Source: Moraxella equi
GTDB taxonomy: Bacteria; Pseudomonadota; Gammaproteobacteria; Pseudomonadales; Moraxellaceae
Direction: 5' to 3'
Length of the DNA stretch: 53,326 bases
NCBI RefSeq assembly: GCF_002027555.1
Contig: NZ_MXAP01000019.1
Coordinates: forward strand, 1-53,326
Shown here: positions 45,023-53,326 of the stretch, in pieces
Layout: each line of letters opens with the position of its first letter
How positions within the stretch are numbered: position 1 is the stretch's first letter
Notes under the pieces: generated by a model
Database searches by the model: none
What the model saw: only the letters and a program-made list of their open reading frames with translations
What the model was told of the DNA's origin: nothing
Program-made: the position numbers and the translations under genes

Positions 45023-45550
45023 GTGAGTATCGGGGTCATTGTCGTCATCGTTGCCGTGCTGTTTGTGCTTGGCAACATCATGGGCTTAAAGCCAAAGATG
45101 AGTGAGGTGCGAGTGGGCGACATGCGAATGTTTGCCCGCAAGATAGACTTGCATCCCAAACTGGTTGCCATGCCCGATTGGCTAAGACAGCACAAAGAGA
45201 GCAGGCAGGACAAGCAGACAAATAATCACGGCATGATAGCCCAGTACACTGTCATTGATGACAGCTGGCAGTTGCCTGCCAAACGCCTGCTGTGGACGGG
45301 GGGCGACTGGCAAAACGAAGATGGCGTGCCTATCAGTGTGGGTATACCCCCCGAGCCACTACTGTCCTATATCCAAGGACTGACCACCAAAGCCAATAGC
45401 ATAACCATCTACTGGCACGATGAAAAATACGCCAAAAGTTTTGCCATCAAAGACGAGCAAGCGATGTCAATCATGGAGCAGGATTTATTGGCACTCAAAA
45501 CCTTTTTGCAAAGCGTGCAAAATATCAATACTCTAAAATCGTCCCGCTAG
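45023..45550 (+). CDS. Small membrane-anchored protein of unknown function
   Basis: 175 residues from a GTG at 45023; one membrane segment at about 3-20 (IGVIVVIVAVLFVLGNIMG) and a soluble domain with IDLHPKLVAMPDWLRQ and an aromatic centre (LPAKRLLWTGGDWQNEDG). The family is not recognised. It begins 19 bp after the response regulator, so it may be the last gene of the signalling cluster. A start at 45023 has only a weak ribosome site. Confidence 0.55.
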   Translation: MSIGVIVVIVAVLFVLGNIMGLKPKMSEVRVGDMRMFARKIDLHPKLVAMPDWLRQHKESRQDKQTNNHGMIAQYTVIDDSWQLPAKRLLWTGGDWQNEDGVPISVGIPPEPLLSYIQGLTTKANSITIYWHDEKYAKSFAIKDEQAMSIMEQDLLALKTFLQSVQNINTLKSSR

Positions 45551-45660
45551 GCGACCACTTGTGTATAAAATTGTTAAAATATTTTACCAGACTATTGACA
45601 AAATGCCAAAGCCCCCTTATAAAGTGAACATTTTAACATTATAAGACAAATAGGCAACTC

Positions 45661-48348
45661 ATGGCACTTCCCAAAAAACCCAGCACACGCACCAAAAATA
45701 CCGTCAAAGCCACAAAAGCACCCACCAAAAAAACAACCAAAGCCGCCAAGGACGACATGGTAGATACCCCCGTGTCAGGCAAAGGCAAAGCCCTAGTTAT
45801 CGTGGAATCCCCCGCCAAAGCCAAAACCATTAACAAATATCTAGGCTCGGGCTATATCGTGCGGTCTAGTGTGGGTCATGTGCGTGATTTGCCTGTATCG
45901 GGGACGGGCAAAGCCGAAAAAGCGGACGAGTCGGGACTGTCTCGTGAACAGAAGGCGTATAACGCTCTGGTTCGCCGTATGGGGGTTGACCCTGAGAACG
46001 ATTGGCAGGCGGTCTATGAGATTTTGCCCAACAAAACCAAAGTCATCAAAGAGCTAAAAGCCCTTGCCAAAGACGCTGATACCATTTATCTGGCAACGGA
46101 CTTAGACCGTGAGGGAGAGGCAATAGCATGGCATTTAAAGGAAGTCATTGGCGGCAGCGACAGTAAATACAGTCGTGTGGTGTTTAACGAGATTACCAAA
46201 TCCGCCATTACCGAAGCCTTTAGACACCCCAGTAGCTTAAATTATGACCGTGTGAACGCCCAGCAAGCTCGCCGTTTTCTTGACCGTGTGGTCGGTTTTA
46301 TGGTGTCGCCCCTACTGTGGGCGAAGGTCGCTCGTGGCTTGTCGGCAGGGCGTGTGCAGTCGGTTGCCACTCGCCTTGTCGTGGAAAAAGAGCGTGAGAT
46401 TCGTGCCTTTACGCCCACTGAATATTGGCAAATTCATGCCGATACATTAAGCAGTTCAAAAGAAAACATTTACCTAGAAGCCGTCCGCCAAAACGGCAAA
46501 GAGTTAAGCCTTGCCAATGAACAAGAAGCGGTGGCGGTCGTTGATATTTTAAACAACAACCCCTTTATCGTGTCTGACCGTGAGCAAAAGCCCACCCAGT
46601 CCAAGCCGTCCGCCCCCTTTATCACGTCCACCCTACAGCAGTCGGCAAGCACACGCCTTGGCTTTAATGTCAAAAAAACGATGATGCTCGCCCAACGTCT
46701 GTACGAAGCAGGCTATATCACTTATATGCGTACCGACAGCACGTTTTTGAGTGCGGACGCTTTATCAAGTGTACGAACGTACATTGAGACCAGTTACGGC
46801 AGTCAATACCTGCCAAAAAGCCCCAACGTCTATGGCAATAAACAAAACGCCCAAGAAGCCCACGAAGCCATTCGTCCGTCTGATGTGGCGGTGTTGTCGG
46901 TTCATCTAAAAGACATGGAGCGAGATGCCCAAAGGCTTTATGAGCTGATTTGGCGACAGTTTGTGGCGTGTCAAATGCCTCCTGCCCAGTACCTATCCAT
47001 GACCTTGACCGTGTCGTCTGGCAATGTGGAATTAAAGGCAAAAGGGCGTGTCATGACCTTTGATGGCTATACCAAAGCCCAGCCCCCTGCCAAAAGCGAT
47101 GACGTGCTACTGCCTGATGTCAAAGTGGGCGAGAGTTTGACGGTAAATGAGATTATCCCAAGCCAGCATTTTACCAAACCGCCAGCCCGTTATACCGAAG
47201 CGAGCCTTGTCAAAGAGCTTGAAAAACGTGGCATTGGGCGACCGTCCACCTATGCGTCTATCATCTCCACCATTCAAGAGCGTGGCTATGTCCGCACCGA
47301 AAACAAACGCCTATTTGCCGAAAAAATGGGCGACATTGTAACCGACCGCTTGACAGGCAGTTTTCCTGACCTGATGGACTACACTTTTACCGCCAATTTG
47401 GAGGATAAACTTGACCATGTGGCAGAAGGGGACGTGGATTATAAGGCGGTGCTTGATGAGTTTTACGGTGATTTTAAGGGCAAATTAGAAACCGCCAAAG
47501 CCAAAGACGGCATGAAACCCAACGACCCCACGGACGTGCCTGACGTGCATTGCGATTTGTGCGGTCGCCCCATGCAGATTCGTACAGGTGGTACAGGCGT
47601 GTTTTTGGGCTGTACAGGCTATAACTTACCGCCAAAAGAGCGGTGTAAGGGAACCAAAAATCTCATGGCGGTGGAAGCCTTCGCCAATCAGACGGTAGAC
47701 GATGAGTCGGACGAGATTTTGTCGTTATTAGAAAAAAAGCGTTGCCCAAAATGCCACACAGCAATGGACGGCTATATCGTGGACGGTGGGCTGAAGTTGC
47801 ACGTTTGTGGTAATAATCCTGACTGCGATGGCTATTTGTTAGAAAAAGGTGTGTTTGACACCCACAAAGGCAATGACGCACCGACCATTGACTGCGACAA
47901 ATGCGATGGGCAAATGGAGTTAAAAACAGGGCGGTTTGGGGCGTATTTTGCTTGCCAAAAATGCGACAATACCCGCAAAGTCCAAAAAGACGGACAACCT
48001 GCACCGCCACGCATGACGGCAATTCCCATGCCGCATTTACGCTCACAGCGGTTTGATGACCATTATATCTTGCGTGAAGGGGCGGCAGGGCTGTTCTTGG
48101 CAGCGTCCAAGTTCCCTAAAATCCGTGAAACCCGTCCGCCCAAAGTGGCAGAATTACAAGCCATACAAGGCGAGCTTGACCCCAAATTCCACTACCTGCT
48201 GTCCGCCCCCACAACCGACAATGACGGCAACCCGACCATATTACGTTGGTCTCGCAAAAATGCCGAGCAATATGTCGGCTCAGAAAAGGACGGTAAGGCG
48301 ACCAAGTTTGCGTTGGTGTGGAGAGGCGGGGCTTGGGTTGGTGAGTGA
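45661..48348 (+). CDS. topA: DNA topoisomerase I
   Basis: Type IA topoisomerase that relaxes negative supercoils. A basic low-complexity N-terminus (about 40 residues of Lys/Thr/Ala) precedes the TOPRIM domain ([26 protein letters not shown]). The active-site Tyr is in [11 protein letters not shown]. The C-terminus has three cysteine zinc-ribbon repeats (CDLCGRPM…, CPKCHTAM…, CDKCDGQM…) followed by a basic domain. At 895 residues it is similar to the E. coli protein. Single gene. Confidence 0.97.
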   Translation: MALPKKPSTRTKNTVKATKAPTKKTTKAAKDDMVDTPVSGKGKALVIVESPAKAKTINKYLGSGYIVRSSVGHVRDLPVSGTGKAEKADESGLSREQKAYNALVRRMGVDPENDWQAVYEILPNKTKVIKELKALAKDADTIYLATDLDREGEAIAWHLKEVIGGSDSKYSRVVFNEITKSAITEAFRHPSSLNYDRVNAQQARRFLDRVVGFMVSPLLWAKVARGLSAGRVQSVATRLVVEKEREIRAFTPTEYWQIHADTLSSSKENIYLEAVRQNGKELSLANEQEAVAVVDILNNNPFIVSDREQKPTQSKPSAPFITSTLQQSASTRLGFNVKKTMMLAQRLYEAGYITYMRTDSTFLSADALSSVRTYIETSYGSQYLPKSPNVYGNKQNAQEAHEAIRPSDVAVLSVHLKDMERDAQRLYELIWRQFVACQMPPAQYLSMTLTVSSGNVELKAKGRVMTFDGYTKAQPPAKSDDVLLPDVKVGESLTVNEIIPSQHFTKPPARYTEASLVKELEKRGIGRPSTYASIISTIQERGYVRTENKRLFAEKMGDIVTDRLTGSFPDLMDYTFTANLEDKLDHVAEGDVDYKAVLDEFYGDFKGKLETAKAKDGMKPNDPTDVPDVHCDLCGRPMQIRTGGTGVFLGCTGYNLPPKERCKGTKNLMAVEAFANQTVDDESDEILSLLEKKRCPKCHTAMDGYIVDGGLKLHVCGNNPDCDGYLLEKGVFDTHKGNDAPTIDCDKCDGQMELKTGRFGAYFACQKCDNTRKVQKDGQPAPPRMTAIPMPHLRSQRFDDHYILREGAAGLFLAASKFPKIRETRPPKVAELQAIQGELDPKFHYLLSAPTTDNDGNPTILRWSRKNAEQYVGSEKDGKATKFALVWRGGAWVGE

Positions 48349-48456
48349 TGTTTTGGGAATTTTGTAATAAAGTTGCATTTTTCCTAATTTTCCCGTACAA
48401 TGGTTAAATAATTCTCAATTTGTTTTATTTTTAACCATGCTTTTAAGGAGCTATCC

Positions 48457-48831
48457 ATGAAAAAATTTGCATTTGCCCTAACGGCTGTTGCCCTTGTATT
48501 GACAGGCTGTAACAACACCAAAGCACTTAATGAAACTGCCAGTGCATCAGCGGTTGTGGCATCAGAATATCAGCCATTTACCAAGGCTTTCTTGTGCGAT
48601 AACGGCATCGCACCATCTCTGTACTACCCTAACGACAGCCAAGCCCAGCTAACCTTAGAAGGCGTGACCACCACCTTAAATATCGCACCTTCAGCATCAG
48701 GCGAGCGTTATGTGACAGATGCTGGCATCTTCGGTCACAGCGGTGAATGGCACCAAAAAGGCGACATGGCGGTATTTAGCTACAAAGGCGTACACGGCAC
48801 TCCTGCCCAAGTGAACTGCACCGCAGAATAA
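48457..48831 (+). CDS. MliC-like lysozyme-inhibitor lipoprotein
   Basis: 124 residues with a lipoprotein leader ending VLTGC (Cys18), then a small beta domain like MliC/PliC inhibitors of C-type lysozyme. The family pattern is visible as FLCDNG, then LNIAPSASGERYV and WHQKGDMAVFSYKG. The conserved Ser-x-Ser-Gly-x-x-Tyr loop blocks the lysozyme active site in relatives, so a host-defence evasion role is plausible; it is inferred from family. AAGGAGC precedes the ATG. It ends in a strong terminator. Confidence 0.82.
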   Translation: MKKFAFALTAVALVLTGCNNTKALNETASASAVVASEYQPFTKAFLCDNGIAPSLYYPNDSQAQLTLEGVTTTLNIAPSASGERYVTDAGIFGHSGEWHQKGDMAVFSYKGVHGTPAQVNCTAE

Positions 48832-48846
48832 CCAACAGCCTACCCA

Positions 48847-48872
48847 CAAAACACCGCTCGTTCGGTGTTTTG
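48847..48872 (+). terminator. Terminator after the MliC-like gene
   Basis: CAAAACACCG / CGGTGTTTTG, a 10-bp stem with a 6-base loop and a following T run, 16 bases after the stop codon. Confidence 0.85.
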
Positions 48873-48897
48873 TTTTATTTTTTAAACAGGAAAAACG

Positions 48898-49206
48898 ATG
48901 ACAAAGTTATTGCGTTTGGTAAGTTTTTTGGAAGGGATATCTTTTATCCTACTTTTAGGGGTTGCCATGCCCTTAAAATACATGATGGACAAGCCATTTT
49001 TGGTGCCGTATGCAGGTATGTTTCATGGCGTGATGTTTGTTGCTTTTATCGTGCTACTGCTTGTGGTGTGTCAGGTCAAGGGCTGGTCTTTGAAGGTATT
49101 TGTCATCGGGCTTGTGGCATCGATTTTGCCGTTTGCTCCATTTTGGTTTGAGCGGTATATCTACAAGCTTGAACTGGCAGAAGATGAGCTGATGGCAGAT
49201 GAATGA
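48898..49206 (+). CDS. DUF3817 small membrane protein
   Basis: 102 residues, three hydrophobic segments (about 8-25, 38-60 and 67-85). LRLVSFLEGISFILLL at the start and PLKYMMDKP followed by GMFHGVMFVAF match DUF3817, a family of small inner-membrane proteins of unknown function. AGGAAAAACG precedes the ATG. A second frame at 48870-49151 overlaps and is judged a shadow. Confidence 0.85.
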   Translation: MTKLLRLVSFLEGISFILLLGVAMPLKYMMDKPFLVPYAGMFHGVMFVAFIVLLLVVCQVKGWSLKVFVIGLVASILPFAPFWFERYIYKLELAEDELMADE

Positions 49207-49218
49207 TAAAAATAAAAA

Positions 49219-49240
49219 AGCCCTGACAAACATCAGGGCT
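49219..49240 (-). terminator. Terminator of tRNA-Ser
   Basis: AGCCCTGA / TCAGGGCT, 8-bp stem with a 6-base loop; on the minus strand it is followed by TTTTTTATTTTT. It ends the tRNA-Ser transcript and may also limit read-through from DUF3817. Confidence 0.85.
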
Positions 49241-49247
49241 TAAAATA

Positions 49248-49338
49248 TGGCGGTGACGGAGAGATTCGAACTCTCGATACGCTATTAACGTATACACACT
49301 TTCCAGGCGTGCACTTTCAACCACTCAGCCACGTCACC
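49248..49338 (-). tRNA. tRNA-Ser (anticodon GGA)
   Basis: On the minus strand the acceptor stem GGTGACG pairs with CGTCACC. The anticodon arm CACGC-CTGGAAA-GTGTG carries GGA, which reads UCC and UCU serine codons. The long variable arm (about 16 bases) is as expected for tRNA-Ser. The T-arm has GTTCGAATC. CCA is encoded at 49248-49250. Total 91 nt with CCA. Confidence 0.95.
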
Positions 49339-49501
49339 AATGGGGGCGAATTATAGCAGAGTTTTTGAGGTTTGTCATCTTTTTTGTTGATTATTCGTGA
49401 TAAAATCATAAAAATACCCATCGGCAGTTTGTTGCTTTTTTATTTGTCAGTTTTGGTAAAATAAGGTAAAATATGAGCCATTTTGATTTAAGAGAAAGCC
49501 T

Positions 49502-50377
49502 GTGCCTAGCTTGCCTGATTCACTAAGAGATGTTTTAGCAGACAAAAACCTAGACATTCCCATGGCGACCGTCATTGCAGTGGCGGTGCATGCCTTTGTG
49601 ATTTTTGGGGTAGGGTTTAGTGCAGGCATGTCACTCGATGAGATGGCACAGGAAGTGGCAACGGTGCTAAGCGACAACAAAGAGAAAAACGAAGACGCAC
49701 GCTTTGTGGCGAACGCCAGTCAAGAAGGGGGCGGAGAAGTACGCCAGCAGTTGCGTCAAGAGACGACCGAGATTAGTCCTGACACCAGTGATGACATGGA
49801 AGAGACCCAAGACATCATCAACCTACAAAAACAAAGCCGTCAGCAAGCCTACCAAGAAAGCTATCTTCGCACCACGCTGTCTGTGCGTTATGTCAATAGC
49901 CAAAATGACAATGACAGCGAGAAAAAGCAAGACGACCTAGAAGCTCAAGAAGAGCGTATCCGCAAAAAAATCCGCACGCTAGAAGCTCAGCTGTCCCAAA
50001 AACAGCAAGTCTTTGCATCCAAATCTAACATTCATACGGTCAATAGCAATGCGACCACGCATGGGGTGGCGGCAGGATATTTGGAGAATTTTCGCCGCCA
50101 TGTGGAGCGTATTGCTAACCAGTATTATCCTAGCGAAGCACGTCGCAACAACATCATGGGCGATGTCCGTCTGATGGTGGTCATCTCGCCTGATGGCTAT
50201 GTTAAAGCCATTCGCTTGCTTGAATCATCAGGTTCTGCCATTTTGGATGAAGCCGCCAAGCAGTCGGTACGCCAATCTGCTCCTTATGGGCATTTCGATG
50301 AAGAGATGGGTGAGCTTAGCGAGCTTAGAATTATTCGCACATGGCGATATAGTGATAAGATTGAAGTGACTAATTAA
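49502..50377 (+). CDS. TonB-family energy transducer protein
   Basis: 291 residues from a GTG at 49502. A membrane segment lies at about 23-40 (ATVIAVAVHAFVIFGVGFSAG), followed by an acidic, Gln-rich coiled-coil region. The C-terminal TonB domain (about 200-285) has YYPSEARRNNIMGDVRLMVVISPDGYVKAIRLLESSG and closes with a DEAAKQSVRQSAPYG helix. It likely couples ion-gradient energy to outer-membrane or pilus functions. exbB/exbD are not adjacent and the long linker resembles TonB3-like proteins tied to twitching motility in Pseudomonas. The tie is only a suggestion. Confidence 0.85.
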   Translation: MPSLPDSLRDVLADKNLDIPMATVIAVAVHAFVIFGVGFSAGMSLDEMAQEVATVLSDNKEKNEDARFVANASQEGGGEVRQQLRQETTEISPDTSDDMEETQDIINLQKQSRQQAYQESYLRTTLSVRYVNSQNDNDSEKKQDDLEAQEERIRKKIRTLEAQLSQKQQVFASKSNIHTVNSNATTHGVAAGYLENFRRHVERIANQYYPSEARRNNIMGDVRLMVVISPDGYVKAIRLLESSGSAILDEAAKQSVRQSAPYGHFDEEMGELSELRIIRTWRYSDKIEVTN

Positions 50378-50398
50378 TCAATAACCAATTAATAATTA

Positions 50399-51472
50399 AT
50401 GTACCCGACCATGACTGAAGATACCAAACAAACCCCGTCACCGATTCTTGGTGAACTAAAAAACAGTGCCGAAGAGTCTGCCGAACGCCTAGAAACCACA
50501 GCGTCAAGAACAGGCGAAGTGGTGGCGGAAACCACCCGAGAAGTCGTGACAGGTACGACCAGAACCGTAGAGACTGCCAGTGACTACACTTTGGAGCTGT
50601 TGGGCATTACGGTGGATACTCGCACACTTATCGCCAACTCTGCCGAATTTGCCGTCAAAGCGGTGCTTGCCATCATCATTTTTTATGTGGGCAAGTGGAT
50701 TGGTAAACACATTGTCAATCTTGCCAAACGTGCCATGGTGCGTAGCTCGGTGGACGGCACGGCGGTCAGTTTTCTAGGTAATTTACTTTATGGGGTCATG
50801 CTGGCAGCGGTCATTTTGGCATCCTTAAACCAGCTTGGCATCAGTACCACGTCTTTTGTGGCAGTACTTGGTGCCATGACAGTTGCCATTGGTGTGTCCT
50901 TAAAAGACCAAGTATCCAACCTAGCGGCAGGCGTGTTGATTGTGGTATTCCATCCGTTTCGTCGTGGTGATTATGTAGAAGTGGGTGGGCAGACAGGCAC
51001 GGTGCAGGAGATTACACTGGTAAATACTCGCATACGCACGCCTAATAACCATGAAGTCATCATTCCCAATGGCGACATCATGACATCGGCAAGTATCAAC
51101 TATTCATCCCTGCCCAACCGTCGTATAGAAGTGCCTGTTGGCATCGGTTATGACAGTGACATTAAGACTGCGCGCCACATCATGATGCAGATGGCACAAG
51201 AGCATGAGTTGGTACTAAAAGACCCAGAGCCTATCGTGCGTGTTACCGAGCTTGCCGACAGTTCGGTAAATCTTATCATGTATGTATGGACAAATAATAA
51301 TGACTGGTGGGCGGTGCAATGCGACCTGTTAGAGCGTATCAAATATGCCTTTGATGAAGCGGGGGTTAACATTCCCTTTCCCATTCGTACGGTGCAAATT
51401 GATGGGCTTGATAAGATAATGACTCATGTGGGAGATGACAAGGCAGATGCCCATGAGATAGAAATGAAATAA
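50399..51472 (+). CDS. MscS-family mechanosensitive channel
   Basis: 357 residues, start at 50399 or 50411 (MTEDTK…). After a hydrophilic Glu/Thr-rich N-terminus (about 1-55) come three hydrophobic segments (about 78-185) and the pore-lining helix GAMTVAIGVSLKDQVSNLAAG. The cytoplasmic beta domain with FRRGDYVEVGGQTGTVQEI and TPNNHEVIIPNGDI is typical of MscS. It likely opens on hypo-osmotic shock to release solutes. It begins 21 bp after the TonB-like gene. The N-terminus before TM1 is longer than in E. coli MscS. Confidence 0.92.
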   Translation: MYPTMTEDTKQTPSPILGELKNSAEESAERLETTASRTGEVVAETTREVVTGTTRTVETASDYTLELLGITVDTRTLIANSAEFAVKAVLAIIIFYVGKWIGKHIVNLAKRAMVRSSVDGTAVSFLGNLLYGVMLAAVILASLNQLGISTTSFVAVLGAMTVAIGVSLKDQVSNLAAGVLIVVFHPFRRGDYVEVGGQTGTVQEITLVNTRIRTPNNHEVIIPNGDIMTSASINYSSLPNRRIEVPVGIGYDSDIKTARHIMMQMAQEHELVLKDPEPIVRVTELADSSVNLIMYVWTNNNDWWAVQCDLLERIKYAFDEAGVNIPFPIRTVQIDGLDKIMTHVGDDKADAHEIEMK

Positions 51473-51480
51473 TAACGACA

Positions 51481-51652
51481 CGGATGTGCCTACCTTTATA
51501 TACCTAACGAACTCAATATTTACCATAGGCTTTGTAGAGGTGTGTTGAACATGCCCTTTGTGATATTATTTTACAAGGCGTGCTCAGCACGCCCCTACGC
51601 CTATACATCATTGAATTTGTAGTAATTTTTAAGTTTCTGGGGTATGGCAGGT
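51481..51652. repeat. Mixed repeat remnants between mscS and hemB
   Basis: CGGATGTGCCTACCTTTATA (from 51481) resembles the left end of the GGGCGTGCCT element, but no intact right end follows. GGCGTGCT-C-AGCACGCC near 51577-51593 is a perfect 8-bp palindrome. The segment 51606-51645 matches 15550-15600. These look like broken copies of dispersed repeats. Confidence 0.4.
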
Positions 51653-52723
<1,071 letters not shown>

Positions 52724-52744
52724 TTAGGATTATTAGGATAAATC

Positions 52745-53320
52745 ATGAAACGTTTTAAATTTTCCCTATTGGCACTATTATTGTTAAGTATCACAGTCCA
52801 CGCCAACGACAGCACGGGCTATGTGGGCGTAGGCGGGGTGGAATACATCAAAAATCCCAATATCGCCATGAAAAGCGAGGATTTGTACATCAGCAAAGAC
52901 ATCATCAAAGTGGCGTACGAATTTAAAAACCTAACCAATAAAGACATTCGCCAAACGGTGCCGTTTCCCTTGCCAAAGATGAGCATTCAACACGATGGGG
53001 ATTTTGCGGACACAGAGGAGACACTTAACAGCTTTAAGGTGTGGGCGAACGGCAAAGCCATTACCCCAAAAATGCACGTGCGAGCCCTTTTGCATAAAGG
53101 ACATGATGAGCAATCAGAGCTTGATGTAACGGATGCGTTTAGGCAATGCGGTTTTTCGGATAAAGAGATTTTGTCTGCGTATCATCATGTTAATTATGAT
53201 GAAAGTTTGCCCAATATATACGCCAAAATCCGAGCCTACAAGCACCCAGCGCTATATCGCCTTATCACCGAAAAAGACACGCATTGGAAGTCGCAGGCAA
53301 TCTATACCAACCGAACTTAA
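52745..53320 (+). CDS. DUF4424-like secreted protein, possibly truncated
   Basis: 191 residues. A signal peptide (about 1-21, ending VHAND) is followed by IAMKSEDLYISKDIIKVAYEFKN and VPFPLPKMS, which match the DUF4424 beta-sandwich family of periplasmic proteins. Members I recall are longer (near 300 residues) and the last visible residues (YTNRT then TAA) stop where the family would continue. So the stop at 53318-53320 could be a real short form, a nonsense change or a frameshift. Only 6 bases follow in the window. Function unknown. Confidence 0.65.
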   Translation: MKRFKFSLLALLLLSITVHANDSTGYVGVGGVEYIKNPNIAMKSEDLYISKDIIKVAYEFKNLTNKDIRQTVPFPLPKMSIQHDGDFADTEETLNSFKVWANGKAITPKMHVRALLHKGHDEQSELDVTDAFRQCGFSDKEILSAYHHVNYDESLPNIYAKIRAYKHPALYRLITEKDTHWKSQAIYTNRT

Positions 53321-53326
53321 AAACTA

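Noticed and set aside
48870..49151. 93-codon frame overlapping the DUF3817 gene
   Set aside because: Cys-rich translation typical of a shadow frame; DUF3817 in the other frame has a ribosome site and family motif.

Overview
The window looks like chromosomal DNA of a Moraxella-type gammaproteobacterium (Moraxellaceae). This is inferred, not proven: the DNA is moderately AT-rich, the type IV pilus operon runs pilM-N-O-P-Q into aroK-aroB and a DamX-like gene, lipoprotein and cytochrome genes are of the Moraxella/Acinetobacter kind, and intergenic gaps carry small inverted-repeat elements. No rRNA, prophage, CRISPR array or complete insertion sequence was seen. Two tRNA genes are present: tRNA-Arg(CCG) and tRNA-Ser(GGA).

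Layout. 1-0.8 kb: two small secreted proteins, the first cut by the window edge. 1-9 kb: lipoyl synthase, an AlkB-like dioxygenase, aconitase B behind a strong Fur-box-like sequence, a DedA membrane protein, then ribH-nusB-thiL. A secreted-protein gene separates thiL from pgpA. 10.4-11.9 kb: an AT-rich EVE-like plus PD-(D/E)XK nuclease gene broken by a one-base frameshift. 12-15.4 kb: glmU, a 0.7 kb repeat-filled gap and a CitMHS citrate carrier. 15.7-27 kb: penicillin-binding protein 1A facing the divergent pilMNOPQ-aroK-aroB-damX-like block. 27-37.7 kb: carbonic anhydrase, glyoxalase I, tRNA-Arg, cytochrome c5, a phosphatase, a YadGH-type ABC exporter, queF, a Tat-signal M3 oligopeptidase, proS and a DUF4230 protein.

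38.4-45.6 kb is the most unusual part. It holds an uncharacterised three-part protein, an MglA/Arf-like small GTPase and a roadblock/LC7 protein. These are followed by an orphan MglB-like sugar-binding lipoprotein, a membrane histidine kinase with PAS, HPt and CheA-like ATPase parts, a CheY-like regulator and a small membrane-anchored protein. This reads as a candidate sugar- or surface-sensing system coupled to a polarity-type GTPase module. 45.7-53.3 kb: topA, a MliC-like lysozyme inhibitor, a DUF3817 protein, tRNA-Ser, a TonB-like protein, an MscS channel, hemB and a DUF4424-like protein at the edge.

Two families of small mobile repeats stand out. One is a 134-135 bp element present twice with perfect 8-bp target duplications. 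The other is a TA-flanked element with GGGCGTGCCT ends, one copy apparently interrupted by 172 bp. The pilO reading frame is also odd: the ATGA-coupled start with a perfect Shine-Dalgarno sequence is one base out of frame, right before a run of seven A.
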